A stretch of 13,016 nt of DNA from an uncultured Clostridia bacterium (lineage in GTDB: Bacteria > Bacillota > Clostridia > Oscillospirales > CAG-272): positions 1-13,016 of the forward strand of contig CANTEM010000018.1 of assembly GCA_947652805.1 (NCBI GenBank). The letters are read 5' to 3'. Below the pieces are notes generated by a model that worked only from the letters and a program-made list of their open reading frames with translations, was not told where the DNA came from and ran no database searches. Positions 1-6,691 of this stretch are shown in pieces. The stretch's first letter is position 1. Every line of letters begins with the position of its first letter. The translations under genes and the position numbers were made by a program.

Positions 1-220
1 TGATGTTAAAAAAGTAAAAATTATTGTAACTGTACCAATTGAGAATAGTGAAGAAATTGATCAAATTTTAGCAGGATTGCTTTTGGAGGATCAGAAAGAA
101 TTGGTAGATGCTTTTTTGGAAGAGGTAGATGATGCAGCCCGGCATGAGGCGCAGGCGCTATATTTGCAAGGCGTACAGGACGGGATAGAAATTTTGAAAT
201 GTATCGGCATTTTTAAATAG
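1..220 (+). CDS. 3' end of a small unrecognised protein (partial)
   Basis: An open frame enters from the left edge (first complete codon at base 2) and ends at TAG 218-220, giving the last 72 residues of a protein. The visible part is hydrophilic and rich in Glu and Asp. It starts with a beta-like stretch (KKVKIIVTVPI) and continues as a predicted amphipathic helix ending YLQGVQDGIEILKCIGIFK. The closing pattern of Tyr followed by regularly spaced Gly and hydrophobic residues resembles the C-termini of small all-helical proteins common in Clostridia, including on mobile elements, but I cannot name a family. The codons are more AT-rich than the neighbouring genes. The stop codon lies inside the stem of the terminator that follows. 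The start is outside the window. Confidence 0.6.
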   Translation, partial: DVKKVKIIVTVPIENSEEIDQILAGLLLEDQKELVDAFLEEVDDAARHEAQALYLQGVQDGIEILKCIGIFK

Positions 221-263
221 TCAAAAAGCAGCACTTCCAAAAAGGAAGCGCTGCTTTTTGACT
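219..263. terminator. Bidirectional intrinsic terminator between convergent genes
   Basis: The arms at 219-238 and 244-263 form a 20-bp stem with one non-Watson-Crick position (A233/C249) around an A5 loop. The GC-rich core (228-238 with 244-254) is followed by TTTTTGAC in both directions, so it can end the plus-strand gene at 220 and the minus-strand hslO at 275. The odd position is an A-C mismatch in the plus transcript but a G-U wobble in the minus transcript, so the structure is slightly better for hslO. Confidence 0.88.
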
Positions 264-274
264 ATTTATACCAT

Positions 275-1156
275 TTATTGCATCTCCGCCTTGCGTTGGC
301 GGATTTCATCAATATCAAACTGATACGTATTATTGCAGAAATGACAGCAGGCTTCGATCGGTCCGTTTTGTGCGGTAAGCTCGTCCAGATCCTTTTCCGG
401 CAGTCCTGCCAATGCGCTTAAATACCGTTCTCTGCCGCAGGTGCAGACATAGCCTATATCAAATTCGTCAAAGGGCTGATATTCGATGCCCCGCAGTGCG
501 CTGTCGATTACGTCCTTCGCCCGGGCACCTTCTGCAATCATCGCGGATACAGAGGGAATCAGCTTGATATTTGCTTCCAGCTGATCAATGACAGCGTCCT
601 CCGCGCCGGGAAGCACCTGCAAAAGAAATCCGCCCGCGGATTTGACGGAGTGATCCTGGTTGACCCGTACGCCCAGTGCGCAAATAGTAGGGGTTTGTTC
701 GCTGGTGGCAAAATACTGGGTTACATCATCGCCGATTTCTCCGCTGATCAGTGGACACATACCTACATAAGGTTCTCCCATTCCCATATCTTTAATAATG
801 GTGAGATTGCCGTCTTTTCCTATTGCGCCGCCTACGTCCAGCTTTCCTGCGCCATTCGGCATCAGCTCCACTTGGGGATTTTCTGCATAGCCCCGAACAT
901 TGCCCTTGTAGTCGGACACGCAGACGATTTTTCCGGCAGGGCCGCCGCCGTTAATCTGGAAGGTGAGGGTATTGTCTTTGTCTTTTAAAAGACTGCCCAT
1001 AAGGGCTGCGGCGGTCAGGCTGCGTCCCAGTGCGGCGGTCATGGTTTTGGAGGTTTGGTGGATCGCTGCTGCATCTGCAACGATTTGGGTAGTATCGGCA
1101 AAAATGATTCTTGCACTGCCGTCATCCGTGACGGCGCGGGTAATATAGGAGGACAT
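275..1156 (-). CDS. hslO: Hsp33 redox-regulated molecular chaperone
   Basis: This cytosolic holdase protects unfolding proteins under oxidative and heat stress. In the known family, four conserved cysteines bind zinc when reduced; oxidation to disulfides releases the zinc and activates the chaperone. The 293-aa length is standard. The N-terminal domain (about 1-180) shows the family features MSSYITRAVTDDGSARI, the HQTSKTMTAALGR stretch at 33-45 and INGGGPAGKI at 68-77. A linker region (about 180-230) follows, then the C-terminal zinc centre with C238-x-C240 and C271-x-x-C274, all present; C270 is an extra adjacent cysteine. The ATG at 1154-1156 is preceded by a modest GAAAGAGAG about 9 bases upstream. 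A TATAAT on the minus strand (1183-1188) could be a -10 box, but no good -35 is visible, so read-through from the oxidoreductase gene is also possible. The gene ends at the bidirectional terminator. Confidence 0.97.
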   Translation of the reverse strand: MSSYITRAVTDDGSARIIFADTTQIVADAAAIHQTSKTMTAALGRSLTAAALMGSLLKDKDNTLTFQINGGGPAGKIVCVSDYKGNVRGYAENPQVELMPNGAGKLDVGGAIGKDGNLTIIKDMGMGEPYVGMCPLISGEIGDDVTQYFATSEQTPTICALGVRVNQDHSVKSAGGFLLQVLPGAEDAVIDQLEANIKLIPSVSAMIAEGARAKDVIDSALRGIEYQPFDEFDIGYVCTCGRERYLSALAGLPEKDLDELTAQNGPIEACCHFCNNTYQFDIDEIRQRKAEMQ

Positions 1157-1186
1157 TGTTTGAAAACTCTCTTTCTCTGGAGATTA

Positions 1187-1220
1187 TAAACGGCGCGCAT
1201 AGGAGCATGCGCGCCGCTTT
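1187..1220 (-). terminator. Probable terminator after the oxidoreductase gene
   Basis: A perfect 10-bp GC-rich inverted repeat (1191-1200 with 1207-1216, 6-base loop) lies 13 bases after the oxidoreductase stop. On the minus strand it is preceded by AAAG and followed by TTTATAAT, a short imperfect U-tract. It probably reduces read-through into hslO; complete termination is uncertain because the T-run is short. Confidence 0.6.
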
Positions 1221-1229
1221 GAAAATCAA

Positions 1230-2363
1230 TTAGTCAAGGGTGACTACCGTTCTGTTATAGAAGGATTCCAGCGCTGCGGTGGACAGGGTGTGGGAAAGCT
1301 CTGTTTCTTCCGGTGTGAAAAGTCCGAAGGGAACAGACTCGCCTGCGTATTCTAACATGAATGCGCCCATCTGCTGCTGCATTGCGTCTGTGAAGCCAAA
1401 TTCAAAGATCGGTCCGGTAATAGTGGGCAGCATGGGTTTGTAGCCAATAATGATCCGGTTCCAGGACTGCTCTTTACCCCATGAGGAGGTATAGTAGAAC
1501 GCGTTTGCATCGTCGCTGGAGAAGCGGGCGCTGCAATCCATACCGTAGATTTCAAAGAACCAGCGGTTGGTGGAGCCGGGACACATACGTTTGGTTTCCA
1601 GTGTCATGGGGATTTCGTCGCCGTCTGCGTTTTCTGTGGTGCAGAACAGGGTGCAGTTATCAAAGGTATCGCACACGGCAGTGCCGCCTTTGCCGTCGGG
1701 ACGTTCCTTCACGATGTTGCTGAAGTGTGCGCGTACGGTTTTGGGCCTGAATCCAAGGCGGAAGGGAACGTGCTGGGTGTGGATGCCAAGATCTCCGAGG
1801 CAGCCGTATTCGCCGTTGAATTTCACCATACGTTTCCAGTTGATCGGCTTATTCAGATCCATGTCGCTGCAATGGTTGAAGCCTGCATGGATTTCCAGAA
1901 TTTTTCCGAATTTGCCTTCTTTATACCAGTTGATCATTGTCTGCATAGCAGGGTAGAAGGGGAATTCGCTGGAGCAGCGTACAAACGCGCCGGGGGTTTC
2001 CCTGTATACCTTAAGAATGGCTTCGTTTGCTTTTTTATCAATACCGAAGGGCTTTTCTGCAAGGAGGGCTTTGCCGCTTTTAATAATATCAATGTAAAAC
2101 TGTTCATGGAGGTTATGGGGCACGGCGCAGTAGATTGCGTCGATGTCATCCTTCTCCAGCAGTTCCTTGTAATCTTCAACTGCATATTTGATGCTGTCGA
2201 AGTTCTTTTTGAACCAGTCCATTTCCTTGGGCACTACGGAGCAGATTCCCACAACCTCAGGTTTTGGAATGTCTCCTGTGAAATGGCACCAGCGTGCAGC
2301 GGCGGAGGCGAATTCTCTTGCCATAAGACCGCAGCCAATCAGACCGAAACGAATTGTTTTCAT
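1230..2363 (-). CDS. Gfo/Idh/MocA family NAD(P)-dependent oxidoreductase
   Basis: This is a cytosolic NAD(P)-dependent dehydrogenase of the glucose-fructose oxidoreductase / inositol dehydrogenase / MocA superfamily, 377 aa, near the family norm. The N-terminal Rossmann fold carries the nucleotide-binding stretch GLIGCGLMA at residues 7-15. The family EKP motif, whose lysine is normally catalytic, is at 103-105 (AEKPFG). The C-terminal alpha/beta domain has the catalytic D-x-G-x-H motif as D191-L-G-I-H195. The substrate cannot be read; members oxidise sugars, inositols, amino sugars and related polyols, or reduce ketones. The ATG at 2361-2363 follows AGAAAGGA at a rather long 12-base spacing. 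It lies 97 bases downstream of the aminotransferase on the same strand with no convincing promoter between, so co-transcription is likely, tempered by the hairpin at 2419-2451. The pairing suggests a keto intermediate shared by a dehydrogenase and a transaminase; this is inference. Confidence 0.92.
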   Translation of the reverse strand: MKTIRFGLIGCGLMAREFASAAARWCHFTGDIPKPEVVGICSVVPKEMDWFKKNFDSIKYAVEDYKELLEKDDIDAIYCAVPHNLHEQFYIDIIKSGKALLAEKPFGIDKKANEAILKVYRETPGAFVRCSSEFPFYPAMQTMINWYKEGKFGKILEIHAGFNHCSDMDLNKPINWKRMVKFNGEYGCLGDLGIHTQHVPFRLGFRPKTVRAHFSNIVKERPDGKGGTAVCDTFDNCTLFCTTENADGDEIPMTLETKRMCPGSTNRWFFEIYGMDCSARFSSDDANAFYYTSSWGKEQSWNRIIIGYKPMLPTITGPIFEFGFTDAMQQQMGAFMLEYAGESVPFGLFTPEETELSHTLSTAALESFYNRTVVTLD

Positions 2364-2418
2364 TATATATGTTTGTCCTTTCTGGGGTGAAATAAAGTTA
2401 CGTAGTTTTTACAACAGA

Positions 2419-2451
2419 AGTACAGCAAAGCGCCCGGCGCTTTGCTGTACT
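2419..2451. other. Long perfect intercistronic hairpin
   Basis: The 16-base arms 2419-2434 and 2436-2451 are perfect reverse complements separated by one base, so the RNA would fold into a strong stem with a few central bases as loop. It lies between the aminotransferase stop (2461) and the oxidoreductase start (2363). On the minus strand the following bases are TCTGTTGTAAAA, not a U-tract, so it is not a standard intrinsic terminator. It could stabilise the 3' end of the aminotransferase message, cause partial termination, or bind a symmetric protein. Confidence 0.7.
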
Positions 2452-2460
2452 GCATGGGAA

Positions 2461-3831
2461 TCAATATCCGAAATGCTTTTCAGTTTCTGCAACAGCTTCT
2501 TCGATGATGTCCATACCTTTTTCTGCAACAGCATCATCCAGAATCATCGGAGGAGACAGGCGAAGGATGTGACCGGAGGGAACCCAAGCCAGACCCTTTT
2601 CAAAGGCTTTCTGATAGATCATCTGACCGGCTTCCACAAAGGGTTCTTTGGTTTCCCGGTCGCGGACGATTTCCATTGCCAAGAGACATCCTTTACCGCG
2701 GACGTCGCCGACGATGGGATGTGCTTCTTTGATTTTTTCCATTCTGGAGAGGAACAGCTCACCCAGGTGTGCCGCGCGCTCGTTCAGATTTTCTTCTTCG
2801 ATCACTTTAATGGATTCCAGGGCTGCAACGCATGCCATGGGGTTTCCGCCGTAGCTGGAGGAAGCGGAGATTTTTTCAATGGCAGGCGCCAGTTTATCAG
2901 ATACTGCCAGCGCGGTAACAGGGAAGCCGTTACCAAAGCCTTTACCCAGTGTTACAATATCCGGCGTTACATTCCAGTGATCGGTAGCGAACCATGCGCC
3001 GGTTCTTGCCATACTGCTGAGTACCTCGTCGGCGAACAGCAGGATACCCCGCCGGTTGCACAGTTCACGGATTGCAGGGAGGAAGTCGTCCGGAGGAACA
3101 ACGGAACCGCCCCAGCCTTGAATCGGCTCCAGTACGATAGCGGCAACATTTGCGCCGCCGCAGGAGGCTTCATTATCCAGCATACCTTCCAGCATCCGGA
3201 TATAAGGGCTGGAATCCTTCATTGCTTCTTCCTTGGAGCGTCCGAATGCATCGCGATACGGATTGGGACGGGGAGCCAGGAAGAATCCGGGAGCACGCAT
3301 GTGTGTGTCTACACCCACTACAGCAAGGGAGTTTGCACCATAGGTTTTACCGTGGAAGTCTCTCCAGAAGGAGTAGAATTCCTGCTTGCCGGTAGCGGCC
3401 CGGGCACAGCGCAGACCTGCTTCTACAGCGGTTGTACCGGAATCGTAGAACTGGAATCCTGCGAAACGGCCGCCGGTCATTTCATGAAGCTTTTCTACCA
3501 GTTCCATTTTTACTCGGGTAGTAAAGTCATGGCAGTTCATCAGGCGTTTTGCCTGCTCTGCTACTGCCTCACTGATTTTCGGATGGCAGTGACCCAGTCC
3601 GGTTACATAAATACCGGAGGAGAAGTCGATATATGTATTTCCGTCTACATCGGTAAGAGTATAACCGAATCCGGAATCAAACACAACGGGAAACAGTTTT
3701 ACCTGGCTGGAATAGCCTTTCATGTATTTTGCACATCTGGTATGGTATTCTACGGACTTGGGACCAGGAACCGTGCTGGATACCATATGGGGGATCGTGG
3801 CGGGATCAACGCTTGCCCAGTTCTTGCTCAT
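2461..3831 (-). CDS. Class III PLP-dependent aminotransferase
   Basis: This cytosolic fold-type I, class III (omega) aminotransferase belongs to the group containing GABA, acetylornithine and other omega-amino transaminases; it is 456 aa from the start chosen here. Visible features: DVDGNTYIDFSSGI at 61-74, GHCHP at 80-84, the phosphate-binding turn DSGTTAVEA at 130-138 (Asp where Asn is more usual), LEPIQG at 234-239, ADEV with the cofactor-binding Asp at 268, the Schiff-base lysine K297 in TLGKGFGNG, and YGGNPMAC at 327-334. All catalytic landmarks are intact. A longer reading from 3873 exists, but the ATG at 3829-3831 has GAGG eight bases upstream and fits the family N-terminus. A strong promoter lies at 3897-3925, giving a leader of about 60 bases. 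The Gfo/Idh oxidoreductase follows on the same strand. The substrate is not deducible; GabT-, ArgD- or amino-sugar-type activity are alternatives. Confidence 0.93.
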   Translation of the reverse strand: MSKNWASVDPATIPHMVSSTVPGPKSVEYHTRCAKYMKGYSSQVKLFPVVFDSGFGYTLTDVDGNTYIDFSSGIYVTGLGHCHPKISEAVAEQAKRLMNCHDFTTRVKMELVEKLHEMTGGRFAGFQFYDSGTTAVEAGLRCARAATGKQEFYSFWRDFHGKTYGANSLAVVGVDTHMRAPGFFLAPRPNPYRDAFGRSKEEAMKDSSPYIRMLEGMLDNEASCGGANVAAIVLEPIQGWGGSVVPPDDFLPAIRELCNRRGILLFADEVLSSMARTGAWFATDHWNVTPDIVTLGKGFGNGFPVTALAVSDKLAPAIEKISASSSYGGNPMACVAALESIKVIEEENLNERAAHLGELFLSRMEKIKEAHPIVGDVRGKGCLLAMEIVRDRETKEPFVEAGQMIYQKAFEKGLAWVPSGHILRLSPPMILDDAVAEKGMDIIEEAVAETEKHFGY

Positions 3832-3837
3832 GCTATT

Positions 3838-3845
3838 TACCTCAT
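3838..3845 (-). promoter_or_regulatory. Ribosome binding site deciding the aminotransferase start
   Basis: Read on the minus strand, ATGAGGTA places GAGG eight bases before the ATG at 3829-3831. The upstream in-frame ATG at 3871-3873 lacks such a site, which favours the shorter protein. Confidence 0.75.
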
Positions 3846-3896
3846 TTCGGAAAAATTGTGAATATTGCTGCATATTCCTGCAGTTTGATCACCTCT

Positions 3897-3925
3897 ATTA
3901 TATAAATAATTCCCAGATAAGTCAA
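3897..3925 (-). promoter_or_regulatory. Near-consensus sigma-A promoter for the aminotransferase
   Basis: On the minus strand, -35 TTGACT (3920-3925) and -10 TATAAT (3897-3902) are separated by exactly 17 bases. Transcription would start near 3890, about 60 bases before the aminotransferase ATG. Five of six -35 positions and all six -10 positions match consensus. Confidence 0.88.
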
Positions 3926-3953
3926 TATCCTTTTCAGAGAAAGGCGGAGATTT

Positions 3954-5027
3954 TCAATCGGATTTTGCTTCTTTTTGTGCTGTTTCGTCCGTATCTTCCT
4001 TTTTTGCCGGCGGAACGGGCTGAATTCCTTCAATATGCAGGTTGGCAAGAGGATTTTTCGTCATGGCGGTTTCCATACCCTCGTTGGAAACATGGGTGTA
4101 TATTTGTGTGGTATTCAGCTGCTCATGTCCCAGTATATCCTTTAAAACACGCACATCCACCTGACCGGACTGATACATCAGGGTAGCTGCTGTGTGGCGC
4201 AGCTTATGGGTTGAATAGTTTTTGAAGGAAAGCCCTGCCATATCCAAATATTTTTTGACCATCCACTGAACGGTTTTGATGCTGATCCGGTTCCCCCGGC
4301 TGCTCAGAAACAGAGCGTCCTCCCGCACGCCGGATTTCCGGATTTGCAGTCTTAGCGGGAGATACGCTTCCAGTGCCTCCCGACAGGCGTCGTTCAGGTA
4401 GACGATCCGTTCCTTGGAGCCTTTTCCGACGACCCGCATGGAACGCATTTCCCGCTCCATATCCTGCAAATTGATTCCTGCAAGCTCCGACAGACGGATG
4501 CCGCAGTTGAGAAATAGGGTAAGGATGCAGTAGTCTCTTTCCCGGGTCTTACTGGCTTCATCCTTTTTGACGGCGGACAGCAGATCTACGCATTCCTCAA
4601 CGGAAAGATGCTTGGGAAGCTGTTTTTTATGAACGGGAGATTCAATATCCTTGGCGGGATTTTCGTCAAAGTATTTGCGCTTTACGGTAAGAAACTTGTA
4701 AAAGCTGCGGATGGAGGACAGCTTTCTTGCCCGGGTGGCGCTTTGATTTTCTCTGCCATTTGTTACATATTGTATGTATTCATATATTTCAGTTGTTTTG
4801 ATATGCTGAAAAAAATCCAGAGGAAGGTCGGCGATTGTGATCGCTTCAAAGGTTTCGTCGTCGATGGGCAGTCCGTAACGCCGGCATTTCATAAACCGGC
4901 AGAACATGCGCAGGTCAACCAGATATTCTGCAACGGTTTTTGGCGAGCAGCCTTGGATCGTACTTTTATATGCTGCAAATTCCTGCACGGCTTCCGGGTA
5001 CTCCGATAAATCTTTTATATCTGCCAT
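3954..5027 (-). CDS. XerC/XerD-type tyrosine recombinase
   Basis: This site-specific recombinase of the phage integrase family cuts and rejoins DNA through a covalent 3'-phosphotyrosine intermediate; Xer members resolve chromosome dimers at dif, others move elements. From the chosen start it is 357 aa, about 55 longer than typical XerC/XerD. The N-terminal SAM-like core-binding domain spans about 10-120. The catalytic domain has the full set R178 (CGIRLSEL), K202 (GKGSKER), H274-x-x-R277 (HKLRHT), H301 (LGHEQL) and nucleophile Y310 (TTQIYTH). After residue 332 comes a non-conserved charged tail with PVPP and a Glu/Lys/Asp-rich end. The ATG at 5025-5027 (MADIKD) is preferred over ATGs at 5057 and 5033 because GAGAGGG ends six bases before it. 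No phage, excisionase or attachment-site repeat is visible nearby, so a chromosomal Xer-like role is more likely than a prophage integrase, but this is not proven. Confidence 0.92.
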   Translation of the reverse strand: MADIKDLSEYPEAVQEFAAYKSTIQGCSPKTVAEYLVDLRMFCRFMKCRRYGLPIDDETFEAITIADLPLDFFQHIKTTEIYEYIQYVTNGRENQSATRARKLSSIRSFYKFLTVKRKYFDENPAKDIESPVHKKQLPKHLSVEECVDLLSAVKKDEASKTRERDYCILTLFLNCGIRLSELAGINLQDMEREMRSMRVVGKGSKERIVYLNDACREALEAYLPLRLQIRKSGVREDALFLSSRGNRISIKTVQWMVKKYLDMAGLSFKNYSTHKLRHTAATLMYQSGQVDVRVLKDILGHEQLNTTQIYTHVSNEGMETAMTKNPLANLHIEGIQPVPPAKKEDTDETAQKEAKSD

Positions 5028-5033
5028 ATACAT

Positions 5034-5040
5034 CCCTCTC
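5034..5040 (-). promoter_or_regulatory. Ribosome binding site deciding the recombinase start
   Basis: GAGAGGG on the minus strand ends six bases before the ATG at 5025-5027. It directly abuts the alternative ATG at 5033 and lies inside the longer reading from 5057, so the 5027 start is favoured. Confidence 0.7.
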
Positions 5041-5057
5041 GTTTTTACTTCAAACAC

Positions 5058-5086
5058 AGTATACTACATTTGAAGACGTTTTCGTA
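5058..5086 (-). promoter_or_regulatory. Possible promoter for the recombinase (weak -35)
   Basis: A TATACT -10-like box (5058-5063, minus strand) sits about 18 bases upstream of the ribosome binding site. The hexamer 17 bases further upstream (5081-5086, TACGAA) is a poor -35. The position is right for a promoter, but the match is only partial. Confidence 0.35.
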
Positions 5087-5114
5087 GACTTTTTGTAAAT
5101 TTTTATTTATATGC

Positions 5115-5143
5115 TTGCAAGAATGGAAATTATTCGATAAAAT
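5115..5143 (+). promoter_or_regulatory. Sigma-A promoter for the membrane protein gene
   Basis: -35 TTGCAA (5115-5120) and -10 TAAAAT (5138-5143) are separated by 17 bases in an AT-rich divergent intergenic region. Transcription would start near 5150, about 36 bases before the chosen start codon. Confidence 0.8.
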
Positions 5144-5173
5144 AAATCATACTATTAAAGAAAACGGCAGATG

Positions 5174-5179
5174 AAAGGA
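5174..5179 (+). promoter_or_regulatory. Ribosome binding site deciding the membrane protein start
   Basis: AAAGGA ends six bases before the ATG at 5186-5188. The upstream in-frame ATG at 5171 overlaps this site and has no comparable site of its own; the ATG at 5192 would give a 12-base spacing. Confidence 0.6.
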
Positions 5180-5185
5180 ACTTGT

Positions 5186-5785
5186 ATGCATATGAGCGAT
5201 ATGGTGCAAACAAATAAAAAGCGGCGGCTGGAGGGCATGGGGACGCCGGTGAAAAAACTGATGCTGAACCAGTTCGGCGCAGCAATGCTGGGAATCATGC
5301 TGTCCTCTGCGGCAATGCAGAGTAGGATTTTGAATTTCGTGACAAGTCTTTTGGCAATTTTCTTTTATTTGTTTTTGCAGTATACTGCTATTTGGGAAGT
5401 GGGTGCAAAGGATCGGATCCGGGTAGACGGAGGCAGAGCAGCGGAAAACAAGTGGAAGGGGCTTCATGCTGCCGTTTTGGCAAACAGCCCGAATCTTTTA
5501 TTTGCTGTGCTTATAATTGTGTTTACTGCTGTTGGAGTACCTACACAGTGGGGGTGGGCAGGGGAAGGTGCTGTGATTTTTACCTTCATTGCAAGACTGT
5601 GGCAGGGAATGTACAACGGGGTGATCAATTTTGTGATTCCCCAGGGGCTGAGCGGAACCCAGACGATTCTTTCCACGGGAATCTATCTGGCGATCATTCT
5701 GCCGTCCCTGATCGTGAACTTGGTCGGATACCGCATGGGATATATGAATCATCGGATTTTTCCGGAGCGGAAAAAGAAGGACTGA
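5186..5785 (+). CDS. Unrecognised integral membrane protein
   Basis: I do not recognise a family for this 199-aa protein. A basic, hydrophilic N-terminus (about 1-24, with KKRRLEG) is followed by hydrophobic stretches at about 25-45, 48-71, 97-118, 127-150 (weaker) and 161-185, then a basic C-terminus ending ERKKKD. Four or five membrane spans are likely. Loop 72-96 is charged (GAKDRIRVDGGRAAENKWKG). No catalytic motif, cysteine pair or transporter signature stands out. The layout loosely resembles small uncharacterised multi-span proteins of Clostridia. The gene has its own promoter (5115-5143) and a strong terminator (5805-5838), so it is probably expressed alone, divergently from the recombinase. 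ATG 5186 is chosen from its ribosome binding site; 5171 and 5192 are alternatives. Confidence 0.85.
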   Translation: MHMSDMVQTNKKRRLEGMGTPVKKLMLNQFGAAMLGIMLSSAAMQSRILNFVTSLLAIFFYLFLQYTAIWEVGAKDRIRVDGGRAAENKWKGLHAAVLANSPNLLFAVLIIVFTAVGVPTQWGWAGEGAVIFTFIARLWQGMYNGVINFVIPQGLSGTQTILSTGIYLAIILPSLIVNLVGYRMGYMNHRIFPERKKKD

Positions 5786-5804
5786 ACAGAAAGCGGTAAA
5801 TTAT

Positions 5805-5838
5805 AAAATGCTCCCCTCACACGAGGGGAGCATTTTTG
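5805..5838 (+). terminator. Strong intrinsic terminator after the membrane protein gene
   Basis: A perfect 14-bp stem (5805-5818 with 5823-5836) encloses an ACAC tetraloop. The GC-rich core CTCCCCTC/GAGGGGAG is followed by CATTTTTG. It starts 20 bases after the stop codon and would isolate this gene from the amidase downstream. The opposite strand also has an A/T-flanked stem, but no minus-strand gene ends here. Confidence 0.92.
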
Positions 5839-5908
5839 CATAGCGGCAGCGGCAATCATACAGAATTCTCCCTCGGCATATACTGAAAGACAACAAAATA
5901 TATGCTTT

Positions 5909-5913
5909 GGAGG
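5909..5913 (+). promoter_or_regulatory. Ribosome binding site supporting a GTG start for the amidase
   Basis: GGAGG lies five bases before GTG 5919-5921. The alternative in-frame TTG at 5907 overlaps this site, so the GTG is the better start. Confidence 0.7.
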
Positions 5914-5918
5914 ATAGC

Positions 5919-6668
5919 GTGAAAAATAAAACCAAATATTTGTCGGGCTTTGTCTCCCTGTCTCTTGTGCTGTTTATCGCTGCCGGATTATTCGCAGGAA
6001 TGCAGGAAATTATGGGCCGAAAACAGAATACCGTTGCGGCGGACGGAAAGGAAGATGTCATTTCTATCGTAATTGATCCGGGACACGGGGGAGAGGACGG
6101 AGGATGCTCTTCCGAGGCGGGACTGCTGGAAAAGGATTTGAATTTATCCATTGCAGCGGATATCTGTACCATATTGAATGCGGCAGGCTATCCGACTGTA
6201 ATGACGCGCACAGAAGATACATTGCTGTATGACATGTATCAGGACCGAAACGATTACAAAGGCTACAAAAAAATCTACGATCTCAAAAACCGGATGCGTT
6301 TCACGGAAGAAACCCAGGCAAAATATTTTATCAGCATCCATATGAATAAGTTTACCGATCCGAAATACAGCGGATTGCAGGTATACTATTCTCCCAATGA
6401 TCCGGGAAGCATGCGTATGGCAGATATGATCCAAAACTATGTCCAGAAATACATTCAGCCGGAAAACGATCGTCAGACCAAAGCGTCCACAAAAGGAATC
6501 TATTTGCTGCACCGGATGCAGATTCCCGCTGTGCTGGTGGAGTGCGGATTTTTGTCCAATTCCGAAGAAGCCGCACTTTTGGAGGACGCGTCTTACCGGA
6601 AAACCCTGAGCCTCGGAATTGCCTGTGCAATCATGGAATACTGCGCGGGGAGCAATATAGATAGCTGA
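5919..6668 (+). CDS. cwlD: N-acetylmuramoyl-L-alanine amidase, CwlD-like
   Basis: This zinc-dependent Amidase_3 enzyme cleaves the bond between muramic acid and the stem peptide. CwlD acts with PdaA to make muramic-delta-lactam in spore cortex. The 249-aa protein from GTG 5919 has a short basic start and one hydrophobic segment (about 9-27), an uncleaved anchor or signal, then a linker and the catalytic domain from about 47. Zinc ligands and catalytic residues are visible: H56 in DPGHGG, E71 in LLEKDLNL, H141 in FISIHMN and E208 in VECGFLSN. The single-domain size, the N-terminal anchor and the KGY...DLKNRM segment before the SIH motif match CwlD better than SPOR- or SH3-bearing autolysins; the CwlD label is likely but not certain. 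No clear sigma-A promoter is seen in 5839-5906; a sporulation promoter is possible. radA follows with its own promoter. Confidence 0.87.
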   Translation: MKNKTKYLSGFVSLSLVLFIAAGLFAGMQEIMGRKQNTVAADGKEDVISIVIDPGHGGEDGGCSSEAGLLEKDLNLSIAADICTILNAAGYPTVMTRTEDTLLYDMYQDRNDYKGYKKIYDLKNRMRFTEETQAKYFISIHMNKFTDPKYSGLQVYYSPNDPGSMRMADMIQNYVQKYIQPENDRQTKASTKGIYLLHRMQIPAVLVECGFLSNSEEAALLEDASYRKTLSLGIACAIMEYCAGSNIDS

Positions 6669-6691
6669 GCATATAAAACGGAAAATCTTTC

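Noticed and set aside
2188..3861. A 557-codon plus-strand open frame opposite the aminotransferase and the start of the oxidoreductase
   Set aside because: It lies antisense to two well-supported genes, has no recognisable domain and has an unnaturally Cys/Phe/Gly-rich composition typical of a shadow frame caused by codon bias.
3830..5170. Prophage or integrative element around the tyrosine recombinase
   Set aside because: The neighbours are metabolic and membrane genes, and no excisionase, repressor, structural gene, tRNA target or flanking direct repeat is visible.
5838..5864. A sigma-E-like pattern (GCATA then CATACA) upstream of the CwlD-like gene
   Set aside because: The -35 half matches only partly, the spacing is about two bases short, and the last -10 base does not match. 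It is suggestive for a sporulation gene but too weak to annotate.
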